A program made the position numbers and the translations under genes. A DNA stretch of 64,000 nucleotides from SIAJ01 sp963773845 (GTDB lineage Bacteria > Planctomycetota > Planctomycetia > Gemmatales > Gemmataceae), in NCBI GenBank assembly GCA_963773845.1, contig CAVZCU010000017.1, forward strand, positions 248,001 through 312,000. Reading direction: 5' to 3'. The notes beneath the pieces are model-generated. The model did not search any database and was not told the DNA's origin. It saw only the letters and a program-made list of their open reading frames with translations. How positions within the stretch are numbered: position 1 is the stretch's first letter; each line of letters starts with the position of its first letter. Shown here piece after piece: positions 56,829 to 64,000 of the stretch.

Positions 56829-56925
56829 GCGAAAAGAATGGAGAGGGCCGTCCCGCACGCCGTGGTGCATCTGTGCAAGGCCTTCGCTACAGCGCAATTT
56901 GACGGCGGACGATTGGATGTGCTGC

Positions 56926-57954
56926 TCACTGAGTCGTCAGCAATTCACTCCATGTTTTGACATCGTCAATCCGGTCCGTCATGCGTTCCAGGCGGTCAAG
57001 GTCGGCAATCGCATGAATGGCAGTCATGGTGGCTTCGTCCGGCTGGCCAAAGCGCTTTCGGCCGAATCGGAGAAGCGACGCTTGCGTTCCCTCGATCAGA
57101 CCTTCATTGCGACCCTCTTGTCGAATGCTCTGAGCTATGGTCATTCCCATACTCTCAATCTCCCTGCGTCGTTCCGCATTCGTTTGTAAGCCAATGGCCA
57201 AATCGTGCCACGCCTTGCGTTCGTTGCCGGGCCGACGATTGTGCGCCCATCCCAATAGCAATCCTAACAAATCCTGCCAGCGAACTCGACTCGTTTCATG
57301 TAGGGGATCGATCTCGCGGTAGATTCCTCTGAACAGCCGTTCCGCTTCGACCAGTTCCGCATCGTCCGCCTTGAAAATTGCCAGGGCCTGCAAGAACGCT
57401 TCGTGAGTGTGCAATAGCTCGTCCGCCGAATGATTGGCCAACTCCCAGACGAGCGGCTGCCAGGTGGGAACGAACGATCGAAACAATTCCGGCGGGCCGA
57501 ATAATCCGTCGAGCGTGCGAGCGCTACCCCATGGGCGCGGCCCGGTATGCAGGACAATTGGAAGTACCGGTGTCAGGTGAAACTGAGGTTTCGGCGACGA
57601 AGCCGCTTCCCAATTTCGCCACTGCCACTCCCAATACAACGCCGCGTAGAGGAATGTCTTGAGCGGCGCTCTCCAATCACTTTGCGTTTGATGCTCAACG
57701 AGGACGCAGACCAAGGTCCAGCGCTCTCCATCGTCCGCACGATAAGGAAGTTCGACGAGCACATCCGGTTTGCGTCGCCGCCAGTTGCCGACGAGGAATT
57801 CTTGACGTGCTGGTCGCATCCGGTCGAAGTCAAAGCCGTCGACGAGATTGGGAACGCACGAATGAAGAAACTCGCGTAGATTCTCTGGTTTCGCGAGCAA
57901 GTCGCACAGAACTCGGTCCGTGAAATCGCGTGGATTGTCTTGCGTCATCCGCAA
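56926..57954 (-). CDS. Rpn family recombination-promoting nuclease/putative transposase (PD-(D/E)xK)
   Basis: An intact 342-residue protein. The N-terminus (FTDRVLCDLLAKPENLREFLHSCVPNL) and the nuclease core KPDVLVELPYR...WTLVCVLVEHQTQSDW fit the Rpn/PDDEXK_2 family, with Asp, Glu and Gln as candidate active-site residues. The later part has the usual VLPIVLHTGPRPW and helical C-terminus with GMTIAQSIRQEGRNEGLIEG. Rpn proteins nick DNA and promote RecA-independent recombination. They often occur in multiple copies; this one has no terminal repeats of its own. Confidence 0.83.
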   Translation of the reverse strand: MRMTQDNPRDFTDRVLCDLLAKPENLREFLHSCVPNLVDGFDFDRMRPARQEFLVGNWRRRKPDVLVELPYRADDGERWTLVCVLVEHQTQSDWRAPLKTFLYAALYWEWQWRNWEAASSPKPQFHLTPVLPIVLHTGPRPWGSARTLDGLFGPPELFRSFVPTWQPLVWELANHSADELLHTHEAFLQALAIFKADDAELVEAERLFRGIYREIDPLHETSRVRWQDLLGLLLGWAHNRRPGNERKAWHDLAIGLQTNAERRREIESMGMTIAQSIRQEGRNEGLIEGTQASLLRFGRKRFGQPDEATMTAIHAIADLDRLERMTDRIDDVKTWSELLTTQ

Positions 57955-57955
57955 C

Positions 57956-58830
57956 TCAGTTCTTATGGAAACCCTTCTGCCATTCGCGAAGCACCGCTAT
58001 GGCTTTCTCGCGGTCCTCGGCCTTGCCGGCTTTCCAAAAGCGCGCGTCGCGGACTTGCTTGGGATCGTGGTTGAGTGCCGTGATCAATACCCAGCACGTC
58101 ACTCGTTCCTCGGCATTGTCGCTCGCCAGACCTTCGACCAGCGCTGCCGCCGCCGCCTTCCCTTGCAGCTTGATCGTGTTCTTGGCCGCGGCTTTGAGAG
58201 TCGGGCTGCGGTGCGTGAGAAAGTTCAGTAGTTTTTCGGGCCCGAAGTTCTGCTTGCCCAATCCTTCGATTGCCACCTTGCGAACCGTGTCGGGAAAATC
58301 CTCGTTTTCGGCGGCCTCGACCAGGACGGCGTAACTGCGATCGGTCGAAACCGCGCCGATTTTGCGCAAAGCGTAAATGATCTGAGTCGGCTTTAACTTG
58401 TCCACTTTGTCCAGCGTCGCCAGTCCCGACTGCAAGTCGATCAATCGGTCGATCCAGGCCGAGAATCCGCTCGGCGCTCGAGCGCCGCTTGACGGTCCAA
58501 GACCCGGCCGTCGGAATCGAACACGACGAATGTTGGCAGGTTCTTTGCATCAAAGCGCTTGAACGTGCCCTTGCTGCTGGGCCCGTCGGCCATCAGCCGC
58601 ACCGTCACGTATTTCCGGCCGAGTTTCTCCGACAGTTTACGGTTGGCGGCAAACTCCGCGTTTATCTTCTGGCAGTCTTCCGAATCCTTGCCGGCCAGGT
58701 ACAGGAGCACCAGTTTCTTGTCTTTGGCCGCTTTCGCTTGCCCGGCCTCGAGATCATCACCGAATGGAACTTGGCCGATCGCGGTCGAGCCAAAAACAAT
58801 AGCCAATCCGGCTACGAGCGCTAGTCGCAT
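57956..58830 (-). CDS. Secreted thioredoxin-like protein with HEAT-like C-terminal repeats, frame broken once
   Basis: ATG 58830 gives a signal peptide (MRLALVAGLAIVFGSTAIG). Residues about 25-115 are thioredoxin-like (KLVLLYLAGKDSEDCQKINAEF; NLPTFVVFDSDGRVLDR), but the usual CxxC is DSEDC, with one Cys only, so disulphide exchange is unlikely. Adding one base near 58478 continues the frame into SGFSAWIDRLIDLQSGL and helical HEAT-like repeats (DFPDTVRKVAIEGLGKQ; RSPTLKAAAKNTIKLQGKAAAAALVEGL) for 291 residues in total. The ending EWQKGFHKN is at 57956. Probably a protein-protein interaction module in the envelope. Confidence 0.72.
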
Positions 58831-58927
58831 GAGTTGCCTCCGCAATCGCCGGGCTGCGGAAAAGCTAGTCTCAGTGGTACGAAGGTGCAAGGGGGGAGTT
58901 GCCGAGTGAAGCTAGTCCCCTAGGTCG

Positions 58928-61900
58928 TTAGCGCGCTTCGGCGAGTGAGGGGTCGACTGCCGAGCACTTCTCCAAGTGATCGCGTACCATTTGCGGGCTT
59001 CGACCGCCAGAGAGGCGAACGAGCGAAAAGTCTTCGGGGGAATGGAAGACGATCACGGTTGGATCATCCGAATTCTTTCGGACCAAGTCGGCAATGTGTT
59101 GGCCGGCGGCGTCTTCCGGCAGGCCGACAAATGTCGCTTCCGTTGCACCATCCAACAGGGAGTTTTGCGGCGGTTCCAGGAGATCGCGCAAGTAACATTG
59201 AAGCTCGATCGGCCTGGTGAAGTGTTTGTTGAGTGCTTGCGACACGGACATTCGGTTCGTGCGGCCTTCCATAAATCGGCCGGCCTCCGCTATCAGCAAT
59301 TCGGTCAGTTTCGAACCCCATTCGGGTCGTACGCCCAGTTGAATGATACCCTTTCCAAGGCTGCGCAGCTTGCTTTGAATAATGTCGTCGAATTCCTTCC
59401 GGCCGCTATCACCGATGGCGTTGACAAGCTGGGCGACGGCCGCGTCCGCCGATTCGGCCGCGAACGGAAACAGGTATTCGCACACGCCGTCGGCCGGAAG
59501 GGTGGAATCCGGCAGAGTGTCGACTTGTATCGAAAGCGCGTCGAGACGATCGGCCAGGCCCTGAACTTCGCGGTGAAACTCGGGGAGAGCCGCGATCAGT
59601 CGCCGATAAATATCCTCGGCGGTCTTGCTGGCCAATTGCCGAAGTCGGGTCTGAGCCCAAACCGTTATGCGACTGGTGAAGTCGGCCGGCACCGTTGCCT
59701 TTCGGTATAGGCTTTTACTCGCCTGGACCGGCAGCACCATGAGTTCCCGAACCCGGTCGTAGGCGAATTGTACTTCCCCACTCAATGTCTCGGAGTTGCG
59801 CTCGGCAAGCGCCAACTCGCTTTTGAGGCGCGTCTCGACGGTGTGAAGAGCCTCGTTTGCCGCACAGACGCGCTGGCCAGGCCGCTCCAATAATGACGCC
59901 ACGAGCGGGGCGAGCTTGAGATCGATGTCGCCGGCGATTTCCAGACCGCGCTCGGCAAATGCAGGGGCGATCTTGCCGGGCCCATTGCCGCTATCGCTCA
60001 ACCATTCGGCCATCTGATTGATTGCGATCTCCGCGGACAACAGATCGAGATTCTCCTTGCCGACGCCCAGTTCGTTCAGCTTGTCGAGCAGCACGGATTC
60101 GAGTGGTCCGCCGAGTCGCTGCGAGGTACCGTATTCCAGTCCCGCATGGACCAATGCCAATTCCAGGCGCGTCTCCCGCCAGAATTGAGTGACGGCCCGT
60201 TCGACGTATTCATTGCCTCCAGGCATTTCGGCATTCGCCCACGAGACGAGTAAATTATGAGCGAGGTGCCGGGCCGTGCCGCCGAGAACCACATCGCGGG
60301 GCCAAAGAATTCGCCGAACATTGGCGGCGAAATAGTGATGGCCGTGTTGCGGCGATCGGATCGATTGCAGCGACTGCCCGCCGGACGACAGCGTTTCCAC
60401 AAAAAGCAGGTGAGCCGCGCGAGCGATCGCCGCGTCGTTCTCGAAGAGTATGCAGCGACTGAACGGTTGCTCGCGATCGGTGACCATGGGACCATTCGGT
60501 TCGAACGTCGCCTTGTGAACCGTATCGGGCCGGTCGAAATACTCGAGATCGCTCAACGCTTGCCGGGCCCATTCAATGTTTTCCGGATGCCCCCCCTCCG
60601 GCAGAGTGAATAGCCCGAAGACGTAGTGGGGGTTCTGTTCCAGGGCACGCAGCTCGTTCTTCAGCGCGTAAGCAAGATCAATCAGCATGCTCGAAGCCAA
60701 GCGATCGCCCAAGTCCGCGGCGACATAGATTCGAGGCGTCTTGCTGCGCATGTCCAAGCGCGTTCGGCGAGCAGACTCCGCGAGCTTCTCGGGTACCGCG
60801 ATCTCGTGGATCGCATCGCGCAGTCGACTCAGTAGGGCCGGCAACACCCCGCCCGACGAATCGTTCATGGATCGGATCCAGCGACCCGTCAGCAACGGTT
60901 CCGTCGAGCCGAACGTATCGCCATTTCGGTGCGTGTCGGCGGAATGGGGATTCAATTCGACCAGGTCGGGTTCGATCGGTGGAATATCGGTGGCAAATAC
61001 GTCTGGGCTGGATAGCGATTCAGTCGATGCCCCGGCGACCGCCGAATCGAGCGATGCCGAATTACAGTCGATGTACATCCAGCGAACGTGCGGCAGCGAC
61101 GAAGCGCCAAAACGATCGACGAGCAGCCGGCGATACTGACGAATCACCTCGAGGCCCGTCGCGCCAATACCGATCACAATGGCGGGAAACAACACGCCCG
61201 ATCGTGTCCGCTGGGCGGGCGTTAGTCGCGCCGCCGACAACGATGACCGCCGCGACGTCACGCTGGGACTCAGAGTATCGGCACTGCCGTTGGGTACGAA
61301 AGCCGGCGCCGCTCGTCGGACGAGGCGGGTTTGGCCGTCGGCGGGTTGAGTCGGACGCGGCAATACGCCGCTGCGGCGTCCCGTCGGTAATGCGGGGTTA
61401 CCCGAACCCCAAAGCGCCCGCGCAAATTCCAGGCAGCTTTCGAATCTCTCCTCGGGCCGCTTCGACAATGCCCGATCCACGGGACCGCGGTCGGCGGGCG
61501 ACAACGGGCTGAGGTCGGGCGCCGCCGTCAGATGCTGCATGATGAGTTGACGGGAATTCGTTCCACTGAAGGGACGCTTGCCCGTCAACATTTCCTGATA
61601 AACGATCGCCAGGCTGTATTGATCGCTTTGCCGGCTGACCCACCCGTCGAATGATTCGGGCGGTGCATAGATGGGAGTCATTCCTCCCGTCAGCGACGCC
61701 CGCGTGCCCTCCATGTTTTTCGCCAGCCCAAAATCTCCAACCTTGACGTGGTTTTGAACGAGGAAGATGTTTTGCGGCTTGACGTCCATGTGCTGGATCC
61801 GATGCGTGAAGTTCAAGAGATCCAGGGCTTCGGCCGATTCCTCCATGTATCGAAGCAGTTCGTCACGAGGGATGCCCGGCAGCTTTTCGGCAACGCATTC

Positions 61901-62215
61901 GTCGAATCGATCGGCCAGGCTGCGGTCGGCCAACTCCATGACGATGACGAGTTGGCCCTCGACCACTTCGAAGCGTTCGGTTCCCAGAATGAATGGGTGG
62001 CGGATGTTTTTGACGCGTTGCAGCGACTTCTGCTCTTGCTCTGCGGTCTGATTGCTTTGGGCGAAGTCGTCCAGATCGCCAAATACGAATTTGATGGCTT
62101 TGAAGACGCCGCCCGGAGCTTCGGCTTTCCAAACTTCTCCACATCCGCCACGTCCAAGGCGATTGATTAGCCTGTATCCGGGGATGGGTTCGAGATCGGG
62201 CTGTATGACCAGCAT
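58928..62215 (-). CDS. Ser/Thr kinase fused to a tubulin-like (Tubulin_2) domain
   Basis: An intact 1095-residue protein. The kinase covers residues about 14-275: GRGGCGEVWKAEAPGG, catalytic-type Lys in FKAIKFVFG, HMD instead of HRD (QHMDVKPQNIFLV), VGDFGLAKNMEG and PIYAPPESFDGW. A Ser/Arg-rich linker leads to a domain starting near residue 345 with VIGIGATGLEVIRQYRRLLVDRFG, resembling the glycine-rich nucleotide loop of tubulin-like proteins (Pfam Tubulin_2), followed by MYIDCNSASLD and FGLFTLPEGGHPENIEW. The C-terminal 400 residues are largely helical. It may couple phosphorylation to a GTP-binding cytoskeletal-like assembly. It seems to be transcribed alone. Confidence 0.82.
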   Translation of the reverse strand: MLVIQPDLEPIPGYRLINRLGRGGCGEVWKAEAPGGVFKAIKFVFGDLDDFAQSNQTAEQEQKSLQRVKNIRHPFILGTERFEVVEGQLVIVMELADRSLADRFDECVAEKLPGIPRDELLRYMEESAEALDLLNFTHRIQHMDVKPQNIFLVQNHVKVGDFGLAKNMEGTRASLTGGMTPIYAPPESFDGWVSRQSDQYSLAIVYQEMLTGKRPFSGTNSRQLIMQHLTAAPDLSPLSPADRGPVDRALSKRPEERFESCLEFARALWGSGNPALPTGRRSGVLPRPTQPADGQTRLVRRAAPAFVPNGSADTLSPSVTSRRSSLSAARLTPAQRTRSGVLFPAIVIGIGATGLEVIRQYRRLLVDRFGASSLPHVRWMYIDCNSASLDSAVAGASTESLSSPDVFATDIPPIEPDLVELNPHSADTHRNGDTFGSTEPLLTGRWIRSMNDSSGGVLPALLSRLRDAIHEIAVPEKLAESARRTRLDMRSKTPRIYVAADLGDRLASSMLIDLAYALKNELRALEQNPHYVFGLFTLPEGGHPENIEWARQALSDLEYFDRPDTVHKATFEPNGPMVTDREQPFSRCILFENDAAIARAAHLLFVETLSSGGQSLQSIRSPQHGHHYFAANVRRILWPRDVVLGGTARHLAHNLLVSWANAEMPGGNEYVERAVTQFWRETRLELALVHAGLEYGTSQRLGGPLESVLLDKLNELGVGKENLDLLSAEIAINQMAEWLSDSGNGPGKIAPAFAERGLEIAGDIDLKLAPLVASLLERPGQRVCAANEALHTVETRLKSELALAERNSETLSGEVQFAYDRVRELMVLPVQASKSLYRKATVPADFTSRITVWAQTRLRQLASKTAEDIYRRLIAALPEFHREVQGLADRLDALSIQVDTLPDSTLPADGVCEYLFPFAAESADAAVAQLVNAIGDSGRKEFDDIIQSKLRSLGKGIIQLGVRPEWGSKLTELLIAEAGRFMEGRTNRMSVSQALNKHFTRPIELQCYLRDLLEPPQNSLLDGATEATFVGLPEDAAGQHIADLVRKNSDDPTVIVFHSPEDFSLVRLSGGRSPQMVRDHLEKCSAVDPSLAEAR

Positions 62216-62618
62216 TTGGGCGCGGGAGTAGGTGCGACTGCGGGGACTGAGCGGACTTTCGGGGAACTATAGATTAATTGCGATATGAATGTCGCGAGAA
62301 TGAGGGGGTTTTGGATGAATAGGAGGTTTGAGGTGGTGGCCGAAATCCATTGCGATTCGAGCGGGAGGGTGGCAACCGGCCAGGCACAATCGGTTAATTC
62401 ACACTCTCGAGCCGCTTGTCCTAGAGAACATTCGATGCAGCTGGAGTCCTGGCAGACCTCTCTATCGCCGCAATCCAAGCTGAATTAACTCCCCGGAATA
62501 GTTCGGCTTGGTTCCCGTCCAAGCTCCAACTTGGCCACCCCCGCCAGGGACGCCATTTGCCAGACCCCGTGTCAAAACATACCAGCAGAAATAAGACACT
62601 CCTCACTGAACACGACAG
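62216..62618. other. Intergenic region before the transposase, element end not resolved
   Basis: No gene is seen in these 403 bases. Short inverted pieces such as CCAAGCTGAATT/GGCTTGG and CCAAGCTCCAACTTGG lie near 62475-62540. The transposase gene ends at 62619; the insertion sequence's left end may lie near ACCCCGTGTCAAAAC (about 62566), but the other end is outside the window so terminal repeats cannot be matched. Confidence 0.45.
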
Positions 62619-63980
62619 CTATTGTGGTCCAAGTTTGCGCTTTCGCCTGCGTTGCAAGCGTTTTTTCGGTTCTGGTGGCTCGGCGCTTTGCCGCTGCGGC
62701 ATTCCGTCCAGCGATAGAACCAAGTACCGCACCACGCTGCGACGCTTCCGCCAGCCGTAACGCACCTTCTCTTTCAAACGGATCACGCGGTTCATTCGCT
62801 CCACGTGGTTGTTCGTGCGGATCTTCCTCCGATGCGTCCATGCCAAATACTCGATCGCCTTGACAAACTTCTCACGCCGTAGTTTCTGTAGCGCCCGCCG
62901 CAGATCGGCATCCTTTTGATACGGTTTGTTGCCCTGCAATTTCCGAAACCGATTCCACGCCTGGGCCCGGCTGATCGTCGGATCCAAGACGTCCCGCACT
63001 GCTAACGCGAACTGACGCAACTGTTTCAACCCCGGCACGTAGCGCATCATCTTCGACACGTTCGCGTGATCTTCCGCGCTCATCTTTTCTGGACCCGTCA
63101 CGATCAAGTAGCGATGATCCCAAACGAACTTCGAGCGTTCGGCTTGCCGCTTCGCCCACTTCTGCGCCTTCGCCCGAGCCTTCGAGGGTCGGCCGCGTTT
63201 TCCTTTCGACTTCGCTTTCGGAAACGCTTCCCGGCGTAACCGACGAAACGCATCCAGGATGTCCGTGTTGATTTCCTTCAACAAATGGAACACGCACAAC
63301 TGGTGTTTGGCTTCCGGCCAAAGTTCCTCGATCACGGCTGGGTAGAGGGGCGATCCATCGCTGATGACTATTTTGGGCTGGAATCCGTGGGTTTTTAGGT
63401 TGTTCAGAAAGGACCGCATGTGGTCATGGTCGTTGCGGGACACTAACGCGAACCCCACCACCATGTCCGCAATCGGGTCGGTGGCCATCAGCAACGTGCG
63501 GTCGCCAAGATGCAGTTCGTCGATGCACAGCGTTCCCGAAAACCGTTCTTGGGTCCATCGGCGATACTCCGCCATGTTGACCTGGCCGACCTTCCATTCC
63601 AGACACTGGTAGACATAACCCTCAGACAGTTTTAAGCGAAAGTCACGCTGGAGCGAATGGAGAAGCCGGTCGACGGACAGGTTGTCTTCAATCAGGCGAC
63701 GAACCACCAAGTCGCGGACCCGGTTGGAGTAGGTGGCCCAGGGCTCGACATCGACGGCATCTGGTGGCGGGCAGGAGCGAAAGGTCTTGCAACAACCGCA
63801 GGTGGCTCGATATTCTGCCATGCGCAGTTCGATGGTGCAGACGCCTCCTGCGGGTTCGACGTCCACAACGAAGCGGGAGGGGAGGTATCCTTTGCGTCGT
63901 CCCTCTTGCCCGCAGTGCGGACAGGGTTGGCGTTTGGGAGCGCATTTCACGACCTTGATGCGACCGACAATGGCGTCCAT
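62619..63980 (-). CDS. DDE transposase with N-terminal zinc ribbon (ISL3-like), at the window edge
   Basis: 453 residues, intact, ATG 63980. The N-terminus has a CPHC...CGCC zinc ribbon (CAPKRQPCPHCGQEGRRKGY; ATCGCCKTFRSCP). A helix-turn-helix-like part follows. The RNase-H-like catalytic core shows Asp in LCIDELHLGDRTLL, Asp in KIVISDGSPLYPAV, and Glu in RTNNHVERMNRVIRLKEKVRYG. CVFHLLKEINTDILDAFR is a typical spacer. The plan is like ISL3 family transposases, but family assignment by eye is not certain. An intact frame suggests recent activity. The insertion sequence probably runs past the right edge. Confidence 0.87.
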   Translation of the reverse strand: MDAIVGRIKVVKCAPKRQPCPHCGQEGRRKGYLPSRFVVDVEPAGGVCTIELRMAEYRATCGCCKTFRSCPPPDAVDVEPWATYSNRVRDLVVRRLIEDNLSVDRLLHSLQRDFRLKLSEGYVYQCLEWKVGQVNMAEYRRWTQERFSGTLCIDELHLGDRTLLMATDPIADMVVGFALVSRNDHDHMRSFLNNLKTHGFQPKIVISDGSPLYPAVIEELWPEAKHQLCVFHLLKEINTDILDAFRRLRREAFPKAKSKGKRGRPSKARAKAQKWAKRQAERSKFVWDHRYLIVTGPEKMSAEDHANVSKMMRYVPGLKQLRQFALAVRDVLDPTISRAQAWNRFRKLQGNKPYQKDADLRRALQKLRREKFVKAIEYLAWTHRRKIRTNNHVERMNRVIRLKEKVRYGWRKRRSVVRYLVLSLDGMPQRQSAEPPEPKKRLQRRRKRKLGPQ

Positions 63981-64000
63981 GCCTGTGTCCCCGTGTGCCG

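Overview
The window looks like part of a planctomycete chromosome, most likely Gemmataceae or a close relative. Evidence: two DUF1559 genes (one with a textbook prepilin-type N-terminus beside a small lipoprotein), a DUF1549/DUF1553 cytochrome-like protein, a PSCyt1-like cytochrome, DUF1080 and DUF3500 proteins, an ECF sigma factor beside a giant Ser/Thr kinase-WD40 protein, a kinase-tubulin-like fusion, high GC, and many palindromic intergenic repeats. The placement is inferred from gene content only; no rRNA or tRNA gene was recognised.

Layout. 1-0.9 kb: end of a probable ATPase gene overlapping a PtuB-like HNH nuclease (Septu-type defence). 0.9-9.2 kb: CAP protein, repeat-rich spacer, large delta-60/RTX surface protein, di-haem oxidoreductase, lipoprotein plus DUF1559 pseudopilin. 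9.2-15.3 kb (minus strand): enolase-superfamily enzyme, DUF1080, DUF3500, a toxin-antitoxin-like pair, beta-helix protein. 15.4-17.4 kb: a group II intron with its maturase. 17.6-25.6 kb: giant kinase and ECF sigma factor, dienelactone hydrolase, second ECF sigma factor. 25.7-35.8 kb: DUF1549 protein and a run of small genes, 2OG oxygenase, SAM methyltransferase, citrate synthase, cytochrome. 35.8-41 kb: TPR protein, a cassette bounded by perfect 38-bp inverted repeats carrying an orphan multi-domain gene, a thioredoxin/PDZ protein with an in-frame UGA that fits selenocysteine, and a DUF58 protein. 41.1-45.7 kb: housekeeping run rpoN, recR, ybaB, dnaX. 45.9-50.6 kb: cyclophilin, a protease fusion, DUF4160/DUF2442 pair, isocitrate dehydrogenase-like enzyme. 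50.6-55.5 kb: MBOAT acyltransferase with three tandem SGNH-like proteins (polymer O-acetylation). 55.8-62.2 kb: small kinase, Rpn-like nuclease, thioredoxin/HEAT protein, kinase-tubulin fusion. 62.6-64 kb: a DDE transposase.

Quality warning. About 28 single-base frame breaks occur across the window, mostly in G/C runs and including genes such as dnaX and rpoN. This density points to residual assembly indels rather than gene decay. I merged the broken halves, give the corrected spans, and state where each break lies. Lengths quoted for such genes are those after restoring frame.

The most interesting items are the UGA-containing thioredoxin/PDZ protein with a candidate SECIS hairpin (38959-40160), the inverted-repeat-bounded orphan cassette (37123-38924), the kinase-tubulin fusion (58928-62215), and a palindromic genomic repeat that is translated inside the giant kinase (about 22515-22576).
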